A stretch of 28,591 nucleotides of DNA from an uncultured Prevotellaceae bacterium. GTDB lineage: Bacteria > Bacteroidota > Bacteroidia > Bacteroidales > Bacteroidaceae. Shown here piece after piece: positions 1 through 8,324 of this stretch. The DNA lies in assembly GCA_902477365.1 (NCBI GenBank), contig CABSGW010000003.1:1-28591 (forward strand). The letters run 5' to 3'. Made by a program: the position numbers and the translations under genes. Within the stretch, counting starts at the first letter, position 1; every line of letters begins with the position of its first letter. The notes under the pieces were generated by a model. The model ran no database searches, was not told the DNA's origin, and saw nothing but the letters and a program-made list of their open reading frames with translations.

Positions 1-83
1 TAGCAAGCGAGAAACTGAACGAAAGTAAGCGGCCCAGGACGTTGACACCGGATGTGCAGCCTGTTGCGGGCTGCTGCCGGACT

Positions 84-1244
84 TTAAGGGGTGTTACCCC
101 GTTTCAGGGTGATGAGGGTGAGTTGTGGCCAGGCTCCCAGACGGAAAGGGACGCTGCCCCCTACGCCGGTGGACACATACAGACTGGCTTCCTGTTCGCG
201 ATACAGACCGCCCCATTCGCGGTAGGCCAGCGCTGCCGGCGAGTGATTGCCCCATTGCAACTGCATGGCGTGGGTGTGTCCCGACAGCGTCAGGTCGGGC
301 GCATCGGGAATGGCCAGCACCTCGCGCCGCCAGTGTGAGGGGTCGTGGGTGAGCAACACTTTGAACGTTTCGGCAGGAAGGCCCTGCATGGCCTTGGTCA
401 GATCGCCGCGTGAGGGGAAGGGGGGCTTGCTGTCGTTTTCTACTCCCACCAGTGCAATGACCGATGTGCCGCGCCGGATGAGGCGGTGTTCGTTGAGCAG
501 CAACTGCCATCCCATGGCTTGCTGGTGGTGTTTCAGGGTATCCAGGTTGCGCGCAGCTCCGTCGGGAGTGTCGTACCGGCGATACAGGCAGTAGTCGTGG
601 TTACCCAGCACGGAGAATACTCCGTCGGGGGCATGCAGTTGGGAAAGCACGGCCTCGTGCGGATACAGCTCTTCGGCGGTGGAGTTCACCAGATCGCCTG
701 TAAAGACAATGAGGTGAGGGTTCAGGGCTTGGATACGGTCTACCACGGTCTGTACAAACCGGGTGTCCTGACCGTAAGTGCCCAGGTGAAGGTCGGAGAA
801 GTGTAGGATACGATATCCGTCAAAGGCGGCGGGAAGTTTGTCCGACTGTACGGTGAGCGACTGCACGTTCAGCTTTTTCCATCCGCTGGCAAACCCGTAA
901 CAGCAGGCGGCCGAGGTCGTAAGAGCCACAACCAGACCGATCAGATTGCCCGCGGTGTAAGCGCCCGGAACAAGCAGTTCGGTGGCGCGCCCTAGGAGCG
1001 AAACGAGGGTGAAAAGCAGTTTGGGCAATGCGATGCAGAGCAGCAGGCCGAAGAAGAGCTTGAACAGCCATTCGGTGTAATTGCCCGTTGCGGCCAGGCC
1101 CAAAATGCCCAGCGCCAGCAACGTGGGTAGCCAGTAGGCGACGGTGAGCAGCAGGGGAAGGTTGCTGCCCCGTACAAAAGAGAGCCAGATGTAAAGGTCG
1201 GGCAGAAGCAGTAGCAGGATAAGGGCTAAAATAATGAATGCCAT
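84..1244 (-). CDS. Membrane-anchored calcineurin-like metallophosphoesterase
   Basis: A 386-residue protein of the YkuE/YaeI-like metallophosphoesterase type. About 120 N-terminal residues form three to four hydrophobic segments (roughly 2-22, 32-52, 60-80, 100-120), followed by a cytosolic or periplasmic hydrolase domain. All metal-binding motifs are visible in order: DLH (D151, H153), GDLVN (from G183), GNHD (214-217), a lone histidine in LLTHD (H300) and GHTH (322-325). Relatives hydrolyse phosphodiesters or pyrophosphates with two divalent metals; some act on UDP-diacylglucosamine or phosphatidyl lipids, but the substrate here cannot be told. It lies 82 bp downstream of the flavodoxin-like gene on the same strand and may share its transcript. 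The start codon precedes the first hydrophobic helix. Family assignment is firm, substrate unknown. Confidence 0.9.
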   Translation of the reverse strand: MAFIILALILLLLLPDLYIWLSFVRGSNLPLLLTVAYWLPTLLALGILGLAATGNYTEWLFKLFFGLLLCIALPKLLFTLVSLLGRATELLVPGAYTAGNLIGLVVALTTSAACCYGFASGWKKLNVQSLTVQSDKLPAAFDGYRILHFSDLHLGTYGQDTRFVQTVVDRIQALNPHLIVFTGDLVNSTAEELYPHEAVLSQLHAPDGVFSVLGNHDYCLYRRYDTPDGAARNLDTLKHHQQAMGWQLLLNEHRLIRRGTSVIALVGVENDSKPPFPSRGDLTKAMQGLPAETFKVLLTHDPSHWRREVLAIPDAPDLTLSGHTHAMQLQWGNHSPAALAYREWGGLYREQEASLYVSTGVGGSVPFRLGAWPQLTLITLKRGNTP

Positions 1245-1326
1245 TGGATAGGTGCGGAATAGGTGGTTGATAATGTGCCGGATGCGGGAACGGCCTCCGG
1301 ACTTTATGGGTAAGTGCTTTTCCGGT

Positions 1327-1866
1327 TCAGCAGTTGTTGCCGTACCGGTAGGCTTGTTCCATAGCGGGCGTATGATTAATCTCGTTCAGTTTCCATGCCC
1401 CTACGCCGTACACAACGCCTTGTTCGGTGGGGTTTTCAAGACAGTCCAGAAATCCCCGGAAACCGTCGATGGTGCGTTCCATGGCTTGAATGTCTGTCTC
1501 GGCGGCAGCTATCAGGAAGTAGAATTCCTTGTTCTTCATCTCCAGATAGCGGGCGCAACAGCGGTCTATCAGCGTCTTCATCTGTGCGCTCATGGTGTAG
1601 AAGTAGACCGGCGTAGCCATGACAATGACGTCGGCGCAAACCATCTTTTCAATGATGGCGGCGGCATCGTCCTTTTGCGGGCAGGGTTTGCCCAGTTCGC
1701 TGCACACCCCACATCCGGTACAGTAGCGGATGTCTTTGTCTTTCAATACGATTTTTTCCACTTGGTGGCCTGCGGCCAGCGCGCCTTGCATGAATTGGTC
1801 GCACAGGCGGTCGGAGTTTCCGCCCCGGCGTGGGGTGGAGGAGAGGATGAGTACGTTCTTTTTCAT
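1327..1866 (-). CDS. Flavodoxin-fold NAD(P)H-dependent FMN reductase with Fe-S-type cysteine motif
   Basis: A 179-residue protein. The N-terminus MKKNVLILSSTPRRGGNSD is the beta1-P-loop FMN phosphate site of NADPH-dependent FMN reductases, and TPVYFYTMSAQMK (about 85-97) is the second flavin-contacting loop. Between them is a compact cysteine motif C49-x2-C52-x2-C55-x6-C62, matching the CX2CX2CX4-7C pattern that binds a 4Fe-4S cluster in iron-sulfur flavoproteins. The protein probably transfers electrons from reduced pyridine nucleotide or ferredoxin to an unknown acceptor in the cytoplasm. It is transcribed divergently from an AraC-family regulator across 231 bp, and a -7 box (CAAAGTTA on the plus strand at 1955-1962) faces it, so control by that regulator is plausible. 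Fold is secure; cluster binding is inferred from cysteine spacing only. Confidence 0.85.
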   Translation of the reverse strand: MKKNVLILSSTPRRGGNSDRLCDQFMQGALAAGHQVEKIVLKDKDIRYCTGCGVCSELGKPCPQKDDAAAIIEKMVCADVIVMATPVYFYTMSAQMKTLIDRCCARYLEMKNKEFYFLIAAAETDIQAMERTIDGFRGFLDCLENPTEQGVVYGVGAWKLNEINHTPAMEQAYRYGNNC

Positions 1867-1954
1867 TGTTTTACTGTTTGTGTCTTGATCCGTAATTCGT
1901 TTTCAGTGATCGTTAGCCGGACCGTGTGGCCTGGGGTAACGGATGTAAGTAGGG

Positions 1955-1962
1955 CAAAGTTA
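1955..1962 (-). promoter_or_regulatory. Putative -7 promoter box (TAACTTTG) for the flavodoxin-like gene
   Basis: Read on the minus strand this is TAACTTTG, an exact match to the Bacteroidota -7 consensus TAnnTTTG, 88 bp upstream of the start at 1866. No good -33 TTTG is visible at the usual spacing, so confidence is moderate. Confidence 0.4.
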
Positions 1963-2060
1963 AGGGGTATCGTGTGAATGATAAGTAGACAGATTACAGT
2001 TTGTCTTACCCGTATTACGGGTTTTGGGCGTGAGGTGATGGTGGGATGGACGGAATCGCG

Positions 2061-2068
2061 TATATTTG
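2061..2068 (+). promoter_or_regulatory. Putative -7 promoter box (TATATTTG) for the AraC-family regulator
   Basis: TATATTTG matches TAnnTTTG exactly and lies 29 bp before the chosen ATG at 2098. It argues that the in-frame ATG at 1978 is upstream of the transcript and not the real start. No clear -33 element was seen. Confidence 0.5.
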
Positions 2069-2097
2069 CCGCTATAAACTTGTATAAAACAGACCGT

Positions 2098-3012
2098 ATG
2101 ATGGACAAGACAATACAGCGGCTGGATGCTGTGTACCAGTACAACGACGCGTTGGGTGTTGAAACGCTGCACCCTTTGGTGAGTGTCATTGATTTTTCGC
2201 AGGCGCAGCCCATGCGCCATGTGCGTCACTTGTTGGGCTTTTATGCCGTGTTTCTGAAGGAGGTGAAGTGTGGTGATCTGATTTATGGCCGTCACTATTA
2301 CGACTACCAGGAAGGCACGGTGGTGTGTGTGGCGCCCGGACAGGTGGTGGGCGTGGAGGACAACGGCGAGGTGTTTCAGCCACGCGGTTGGGCCTTGGTG
2401 TTCCATCCCGACCTGGTGAAGGGCACATCGCTGGGGGCACACATGAAGGATTATTCTTTTTTCTCGTATGAGTCGAACGAGGCATTGCATGTGTCGGAGC
2501 GCGAGCGCGGCATTGTAGTGGATTGTTTCCAGAAAATCAGGCACGAACTGACATCGGCTATCGACCGGCACAGTAAGCGGCTGATCACCATCCATATTGA
2601 GATGTTGCTGGACTACTGTCTGCGTTTTTACGAGCGGCAGTTCATTACGCGTTGCAATGTGAACCGGGATGTGCTGACACGCTTTGAGCGTCTGTTGAAC
2701 GACTACTTTGCGGAGGGTCGGGGGCAGCGCGAGGGATTGCCTACGGTGCGTTTGTGTGCCGGCGAATTGTGCTTGTCAGCCAATTACTTTGGCGATTTGG
2801 TAAAGAAAGAGACCGGCAAGACGGCGCAGGAGTATATTCAGCTGAAGCTGGTGGACGTGGCTAAGGAACATTTGCTGGACCCTTCGAAGAGTATCAGTCA
2901 GGTGGCTTACGAACTGGGTTTTCAGTATCCGCAGCACTTTACGCGCCTGTTCAAGAAAGTGGCGGGGGCAACACCGAATGTATATCGGAACGCAGCGGCC
3001 GGTGAACGGTAG
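2098..3012 (+). CDS. AraC-family transcriptional regulator
   Basis: A DNA-binding regulator of 304 residues from the ATG at 2098. The frame is open back to an ATG at 1978, but that stretch contains the -7 box at 2061-2068 and reads as non-coding, and MMDKTIQRLD is a more natural N-terminus. The N-terminal part (about 20-120) is a cupin-like sensor domain. The C-terminal 85 residues carry the double helix-turn-helix of the family: the first around LSANYFGDLVKKETG (about 226-240) and the signature second around SISQVAYELGFQYPQHFTRLFKK (about 265-287), ending in the usual TPNVYR. It is divergent from the flavodoxin-like gene, the obvious candidate target. The ligand is unknown. A terminator follows at 3049-3088. 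Confidence 0.9.
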   Translation: MMDKTIQRLDAVYQYNDALGVETLHPLVSVIDFSQAQPMRHVRHLLGFYAVFLKEVKCGDLIYGRHYYDYQEGTVVCVAPGQVVGVEDNGEVFQPRGWALVFHPDLVKGTSLGAHMKDYSFFSYESNEALHVSERERGIVVDCFQKIRHELTSAIDRHSKRLITIHIEMLLDYCLRFYERQFITRCNVNRDVLTRFERLLNDYFAEGRGQREGLPTVRLCAGELCLSANYFGDLVKKETGKTAQEYIQLKLVDVAKEHLLDPSKSISQVAYELGFQYPQHFTRLFKKVAGATPNVYRNAAAGER

Positions 3013-3048
3013 CGGGTGCGGTTCCGGCCCATCCGTCAGTGAGCAAAA

Positions 3049-3088
3049 AACCGGCGGGCAAATGGAATATTCCGTCTGCCCGCCGGTT
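3049..3088 (-). terminator. Intrinsic terminator of the bamA/skp operon (possibly bidirectional)
   Basis: A perfect 12-bp stem, AACCGGCGGGCA (3049-3060) with TGCCCGCCGGTT (3077-3088), encloses a 16-nt loop that contains the palindrome GGAATATTCC. On the minus strand the stem is followed by a run of Ts (the A run at 3045-3050 on the plus strand), so it fits termination of the operon ending at 3113. The AraC gene converges from the other side. Confidence 0.75.
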
Positions 3089-3112
3089 CTTAATATCGTA
3101 ATGGTATCAACC

Positions 3113-3610
3113 TTATTTCAATCCCAGTTTGGTTTTGATCTGTGACGTTATGTCCGTGCTCAATGTGGTGCTGATATAAGGAATTCCGGCTGTGGTATCC
3201 ATGATGTACACATAGCCACCGCTTGTGCCGACTTCTTTTACGGCATTCATTATTTTAGTAGTGATAGCCTGCATTTTTTCGGCAGACGTTTTTTGCAATG
3301 ACTGTTGGTTGTCTTGGTAACTTTGTTGAATTCGTTTGTAGAGTTCGTCCAATTCCTGCTCGCGGCGTTGTCTTACGTTCTCGGGCAATGAGTCGCGTTG
3401 TTGGTTATACTCTTCACCTTTTTTACCCAGTTCGTCCTGCATACGTTTCAACTCGTTTTCGTATTGTTGTTGCAGGTTTTGGATTTCTTTCTGTGCCGTA
3501 GCATATTCGGGCATGGCCTGTACAATTTCAGCAGAATTGAAGTGACCGAACTTTTGTGCGAAGAGGCTCAGCGGCGCAAGTAACAGCGCCATCATTAAAA
3601 TTTTCTTCAT
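3113..3610 (-). CDS. Skp/OmpH-family periplasmic chaperone, copy 1
   Basis: A 165-residue secreted protein. The signal peptide is MKKILMMALLLAPLSLFAQ (about 1-19), followed by FGHFNSAEIVQAMPEY, the conserved start of the OmpH domain. A long charged, glutamine-rich coiled coil follows (about 38-115), then the C-terminal beta segment GGYVYIMDTTAGIPYIS. Skp holds unfolded outer-membrane proteins in the periplasm and passes them to BamA. It is the last gene of the operon, 56 bp behind a paralogue, which itself follows bamA by 20 bp; paired Skp genes after bamA are typical of Bacteroidales. A TAACTTTG box at 3654-3661 (minus) could give an extra internal promoter. Family is secure; whether the two copies divide clients is unknown. 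Confidence 0.93.
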   Translation of the reverse strand: MKKILMMALLLAPLSLFAQKFGHFNSAEIVQAMPEYATAQKEIQNLQQQYENELKRMQDELGKKGEEYNQQRDSLPENVRQRREQELDELYKRIQQSYQDNQQSLQKTSAEKMQAITTKIMNAVKEVGTSGGYVYIMDTTAGIPYISTTLSTDITSQIKTKLGLK

Positions 3611-3666
3611 CTTTATTTTTTTTAGTTGTTTGTATAATTGCTTGTTAGGGCGACAAAGTTACGTAT

Positions 3667-4182
3667 TTATTTTGAATATCCCAGTTTTGCGAGTACTTCG
3701 TTGCTGATGTCGATACGTGGTGAAGCGAAGATGATGCCGGTATCGGAGGCACGGTCCAGGATGAGTGAATATCCCTTGGTGTTTGAGATTTCTTTTACGG
3801 CATTGTAAATTTCGTCTTGGATGGGGGCGATGAGGCTTTCCCGCTTCTTGTAAAGCTCGCCTTCGGGCGAAAAATATTTTTTCTTTAGCTCGGCAGCTTC
3901 TTTTTCTTTGGCTACGATAGCTTCTTCGCGTGCTTTCTTCTGTGCTTCGGACAGGAACACGGCCTCGTTCTGGTAGTTCTTGTACAGCGTTTGTGCTTCG
4001 TTGGCCAGTGCTTCAACTTCGGCTTGCCATTTCTTGGATACCTGATTCAACTGTTCGTTGGCACGTTCGTAGGCAGGAATATTCTTCAGGATGTATTCCA
4101 TGTCGACCAATGCGAATTTTTGTGCTTGCATACTACCTATTCCGGCTAGGAACAAGAGTAGGAATAGAATACTTTTTTTCAT
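3667..4182 (-). CDS. Skp/OmpH-family periplasmic chaperone, copy 2
   Basis: A 171-residue secreted protein. The signal peptide MKKSILFLLLFLAGIGSMQAQ is followed by FALVDMEYILKNIPAYERA, the OmpH-domain start, then a lysine/glutamate/alanine-rich coiled coil (about 45-120) and the closing segment KGYSLILDRASDTGIIFASP. Its likely role is a trimeric 'jellyfish' chaperone carrying nascent outer-membrane proteins. It sits 20 bp downstream of bamA and upstream of the second copy. The two copies differ clearly in sequence (this one is shorter in Gln and richer in Lys/Glu/Ala), so this is an old duplication rather than a recent one. Confidence 0.93.
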   Translation of the reverse strand: MKKSILFLLLFLAGIGSMQAQKFALVDMEYILKNIPAYERANEQLNQVSKKWQAEVEALANEAQTLYKNYQNEAVFLSEAQKKAREEAIVAKEKEAAELKKKYFSPEGELYKKRESLIAPIQDEIYNAVKEISNTKGYSLILDRASDTGIIFASPRIDISNEVLAKLGYSK

Positions 4183-4202
4183 GTTGTTGCTGTTAGGAGT
4201 AA

Positions 4203-6829
4203 TTAGAATTCTTGTCCGATGATGAAGTGGAACTGGCTTCCTCCGTAGGTTTTGCTGCCGAACACCTTGTCGAAACCGTAGGCCCAGTCAATACCCATCA
4301 GTCCGATCATCGGCAGGAAGATACGTACGCCGGCTCCGGCAGAGCGTTTCATGTCGAACGGATTGAATTTCTTGGGGTCGGTCCATGCGTTACCGCCTTC
4401 AACAAAGGCCAGGGCATAGATACTGGTAGAGGTCTCGAGCATAAGCGGATAGCGCAATTCAAGCGCCAGTCGGCTGTATGCGTAACCGTCATATCCGTAG
4501 GGCGTGAGGCTTCCGTTGTCGTATCCGCGCAGACCGATGGTTTCGGTGGCGTAACCGGAAGAGTAGCCCGACATTCCGTCACCACCCATGTAGAAGGTTT
4601 CGAAAGGCGATTTCTTATGTCCGTTGTACGATCCCAAGATACCGAATTCAACGCGTGTCATCAATACCGGGCATTTGTTCTTGTTCGATAATGCCGAGTA
4701 AGTACGCAATTTGAATTTCCATTTGTGGTATTCCACCCAACGGTATTTTTCTTTCATCTCGCGTTGGTAGGTTGAACTTTGCGGGTTCTTGGCCAGCGAC
4801 GCGTAGTCTTTGTTGTCCCATAAAGAATAGGGAGGGGTGGCTGTTACCGACAGGCTGAATTCAGAGCCGCGGCGTGGGAAGAACTGGTTGTCCGTAGAGT
4901 TACGGTTCAGCGTCAGGCTCAGGTTGACGTTGTTACAGTTACCATCGGTGATGATGAAGTAACGCCATGCCTTCAGAATGTAGCGCTGGTAGGTTCGGCC
5001 ATGAGGGTAAAGTAGTCATCGGGCCAGCTCAAGCGTTTACCCCAACCCACCGAAAGACCGAACATTTGTACGTACTTGTCGGGGTCGTAGAAGTTGCTGT
5101 AATTGTCGTAGTAACCGGATGTTCCGTAACCGTACATATAGTTATAGTACTGGTCGTAGTAGCTGGAACTGTAGTAGTTGCTGCTCACGTCGGTTTGCTT
5201 GGAGTAGAACGCCGACAATGATAATTGGTTGGGGCGCTTGCCGCCGAACCACGGGTCGAGGAACGATACGCTGTAGGATTGGTAATATGTACCGTTGGTC
5301 TGTCCGCTGAGGGTTAGTGTCTGTCCGTCTCCTTGCGGGATGAATCCGCGGCGGTTCCGGTCTTTTCCGAAAAGGTTCTGTATGGAGAAGTTGGTGAACT
5401 TCAAGCTCACTTTACCCACCACACCGGTTTGTCCCCATCCGGCCGACAGTTCTACCTGGTCGCTGGCTTTGGGTACTAAGTTGTAAGCGATATCCACCGT
5501 TCCGTTCTCTTCGTTAGGCTGGATATCCGGTTCCAGTTTCTCCGGGTCGAAGTGTCCGGTAGCGGCTATTTCGCGGATGGTACGCATGATGGATTCTTTG
5601 CTGAACAGGTCACCTGGCTTGGTACGCAACTCACGGCGCACCACGTTTTCGTAAACGCGGTCGTTACCTGAAACGCGGATGTGGTTAAGCGTAGCCTGTG
5701 AGCCTTCGACAATGCGCATCTCCAGGTCGATGGAGTCGCCTACCACATTCACTTCAACGGGATCAAGGTTATAGAACACATATCCATTGTTGTAATACTG
5801 GCTTCCGATAGCGTCTTCGTCCAAGAACAGTCGCTTTTGCAACATGGTCTGGTTATATACATCCCCTCGTTTCATTCGGAATACGCGGTCCAGATCTTTT
5901 GTGTTGTAGACGGTGTTTCCTACCCATTGTACGTTGCGCAGGTAATACTTGTTACCTTCTTCTATATCTATATATACATTGACATGTTTCTCATCAATAG
6001 GCACGACACTGTCTTTAAGGATAATGGCGTCGCGGTATCCCCATTCGTTATACTTTTCGACGATGAGTCCCTTGTCTTCCTCGTATTTCTCGGGTAAGAA
6101 TTTCTTGGAGCGGAAGATGTTGTACCATTTACCGGCTTCGCGCGTCTTCTTCATGGAGCGTTTGACCTTGGTGACATAGTTGGACGAAACACCGGTAAGG
6201 TAAATGTTTTTCACCTTTATCTTTTCGTTTTTGTCGATATCGATGTCCAGCATCACCTGGTTGTGCTCCGATACATCATCGTGTTGGGTGATGTTTACCT
6301 TGACATTCTTATATCCTTTCTCTTCAAAGTAACGTTCAATGACATATTTGGTACGGTCAAGGATGTTGGGTGTGATCTGGCTGCCCGCTTTCAGTCCCAA
6401 CCGTTCTTCCAGGTCTTCGCGTTCGGACTTTTTGATGCCGTGGAAAGAAATGCGTGATGCACGCGGCCGTGCTGTCAGCTTAATGTGCAGGTAAACCAAG
6501 TCACCCACAATGCTGTCGGCCTCAATACGTACATTAGAGAAAAGTCCTTGCTTCCAATACCGGTTGACGGCGTCGGTTATCTCGTTTCCCGGAACAGTCA
6601 CTTTGTCTCCTACATGAAGTCCTGAAAAACCGACCAACACATCGTTGTCAAAACCTTGTATGCCATCTACCAGGATGCCGCCGATGCGGTACATGGGGCG
6701 CGTGTCCGAATAGACGATATTAGGTTTGCTGTCTACTTTTATCTCGTTTTGCGCGTGTACGGCAGGTGCTGCCAACAGGGCAGTGAGGGCAATACACCAG
6801 CATTTGTTTATATGATTTGTTTTTTTCAT
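4203..6829 (-). CDS. bamA: BamA outer-membrane assembly factor; frame broken near 4991-4994 as given
   Basis: BamA (Omp85/D15) is the essential barrel that inserts outer-membrane proteins. The signal peptide ends near AVHA (about residue 26). POTRA repeats cover roughly 45-440, and the barrel begins near EEVELSAGWGQTGVVG-type sequence (about 460 on). Residues 543-586 are very rich in Tyr/Ser/Asn (14 Tyr in 44). The frame from 6829 runs through WPDDYFTLMAE and then goes off frame to a stop at 4973-4975. From 4991 down, another frame resumes without stops as YQRYILKAWRYF and continues through NQFFPRRGSEF to the terminal barrel strand ending in FIIGQEF at 4203. The join needs one extra base (or four) at 4992-4993; the restored protein is about 875 residues, a normal length for this group. 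Since BamA is essential, sequence error is more likely than true loss. It follows uppS by 4 bp. Confidence 0.93.
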
Positions 6830-6833
6830 CTTC

Positions 6834-7583
6834 TTAGTTCTTCGAAGTTACCTGTTCGCTTGTCTTTCCGAAGCGGCGTTCGCGTGCCTGATAATCGGCC
6901 AGTGCCAATTGGAACGCGGCTTCGTCAAAGTCGGGCCAATACGTATCACAAAAATAGAGCTCGGAATAGGCACACTGCCATAACAGGTAGTTGCTCAAAC
7001 GGCATTCACCGCCGGTACGTATCAGTAAGTCGGGATCGGGCATGAAAGCCGTATTCAGTTTCTCTGTAATCGTCTCTTCGGTGATGGCTGCCGACTCAAT
7101 GGTTCCGGCATGCACTTCGCGCGCAATGCGTTTGACGGCTTCGGTTATTTCCCATTTCGACGAGTAGCTCAGTGCTACAACCAGTGTCATCTTGGTGTTG
7201 CCGGCAGTGCGGTCCATGCATTGCTGTATGCGTTGCATCACGCGTTCGGGCAGCCGTTGCAAGTCGCCGATGATACGGAAGCGCACGTTGTTCTTCATAA
7301 AAATCTCGTCCTCCAGCGAGTCGAGTATCAGCCCCATGAGCGCAGCCACTTCATCGGCCGGCCTGTTCCAGTTTTCAGTAGAAAAGGTATAGAGTGTCAG
7401 GTACTTCACACCCAACCGGACAGCTTCTTCTGTAATACGTTTCACGGTAGTCACGCCAGCCTGGTGTCCGACGCTCCGATGCTGTCCGCGCGCTTTAGCC
7501 CATCTGCCGTTACCGTCCATTATAATTGCCACGTGAGCCGGTATGCGGTTCATGTCTAGTTGCTGTTCACTCGTCTTGTCCAT
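6834..7583 (-). CDS. uppS: Isoprenyl (undecaprenyl) diphosphate synthase
   Basis: A cis-prenyltransferase of 249 residues. It condenses isopentenyl diphosphate onto farnesyl diphosphate to give undecaprenyl diphosphate, the lipid carrier for peptidoglycan and surface polysaccharide. The catalytic motif IIMDGNGRWA is present with Asp23. Other family blocks are visible: HRSVGHQAG, LTLYTFSTENWNRP and the C-terminal DLLIRTGGECRLSNYLLWQ...AYSELYF with the residues that bind the substrate pyrophosphate. The length is normal for the family. The gene lies 11 bp after the PorG-like gene and 4 bp before bamA, so the three are clearly co-transcribed. Confidence is very high. Confidence 0.97.
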   Translation of the reverse strand: MDKTSEQQLDMNRIPAHVAIIMDGNGRWAKARGQHRSVGHQAGVTTVKRITEEAVRLGVKYLTLYTFSTENWNRPADEVAALMGLILDSLEDEIFMKNNVRFRIIGDLQRLPERVMQRIQQCMDRTAGNTKMTLVVALSYSSKWEITEAVKRIAREVHAGTIESAAITEETITEKLNTAFMPDPDLLIRTGGECRLSNYLLWQCAYSELYFCDTYWPDFDEAAFQLALADYQARERRFGKTSEQVTSKN

Positions 7584-7594
7584 CTTCAGAAGTC

Positions 7595-8296
7595 TTAGTC
7601 TTTATTGCAATTCACACATTTCGGGAATAGGTCATAGGTCAGGTAAATCATGGTGAACGAGTAGTGGTCCTTGTTCTTGAAACCCGATGTCGCTATTCCG
7701 TATGGACGGGTCAATCCGTCCAGCTTGTCAGATAGGCTGAAGTGCATGCTCCAGTCGAGTCCTATGTTGAGGCGTTCACGCAGTTTGTATTTCACGCCCA
7801 CCCCGATCGGGAAATTGGCCGTAAAGGATTTTCCCGCTTGCCCGTAGGTTACTCCCAGTCCCAACTGTATGTAGGGAGTCAGTCGTTTGTAGTCTTGATA
7901 ACTGCTGTACCGGCTGTATCCCCAAAAGTTATATTCATAGGTCACGCTGAAATCGGTGACACTACTGTTAAAGTTATACACACGTGCTTCCGGACTAGCC
8001 GCGCCGCTTTCCGGATCGTCCGGATAAAACTGCTTCATGTTGCGGCTTTTCCCTGCAATGCTGCCGTAAGACAGCATACCTTTAATGGCCATGTGCGGGT
8101 TCAGCAAATAACGTCCCACCACCGCACCGGCCATACCGGCGTGGCCATACCATGTCTTATTCACGTCGCCCAGGTAAAAACTTGTTCCTATCGCTCCGCC
8201 CAGCTCCATGCGGTATTCCGGGTCGTCCTGTGCCTTCATCGGCTGCATGTACAACAGACCCATAACCAGAAGCAGAGATACCGGCAGATGTTTCAT
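7595..8296 (-). CDS. PorG-like outer-membrane beta-barrel protein (DUF6089)
   Basis: A 233-residue outer-membrane protein. A signal peptide ends near MKAQ (about 22), followed by alternating beta strands typical of an eight-stranded barrel: MELGGAIGTSFYLGDVN, NFSVTYEYNFWGYSRYS-type strands, TPYIQLGLGVTYG and SFTMIYLTYDLF. It ends in a short tail with a CxxC pair (CVNC). Its position directly before uppS-bamA-skp-skp is the same as that of porG in Porphyromonas gingivalis, where PorG takes part in the type IX secretion machinery. Many Bacteroidales keep a DUF6089 member without a complete type IX system, so the function here is open. The call rests on the barrel-like sequence, size and synteny. 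Confidence 0.82.
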   Translation of the reverse strand: MKHLPVSLLLVMGLLYMQPMKAQDDPEYRMELGGAIGTSFYLGDVNKTWYGHAGMAGAVVGRYLLNPHMAIKGMLSYGSIAGKSRNMKQFYPDDPESGAASPEARVYNFNSSVTDFSVTYEYNFWGYSRYSSYQDYKRLTPYIQLGLGVTYGQAGKSFTANFPIGVGVKYKLRERLNIGLDWSMHFSLSDKLDGLTRPYGIATSGFKNKDHYSFTMIYLTYDLFPKCVNCNKD

Positions 8297-8324
8297 GAGC
8301 AGTGTGTTCTTTGTTTTTCTCAGC

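Noticed and set aside
56..74. Short GC hairpin GCAGCC/GGCTGC after the metallophosphoesterase stop as terminator
   Set aside because: Six base pairs without a T tract; the first 83 bases show no supported feature and may belong to a neighbouring gene outside the window.
1978..2097. N-terminal extension of the AraC regulator from the ATG at 1978
   Set aside because: It includes the -7 box at 2061-2068 and its residues do not resemble an AraC N-terminus.
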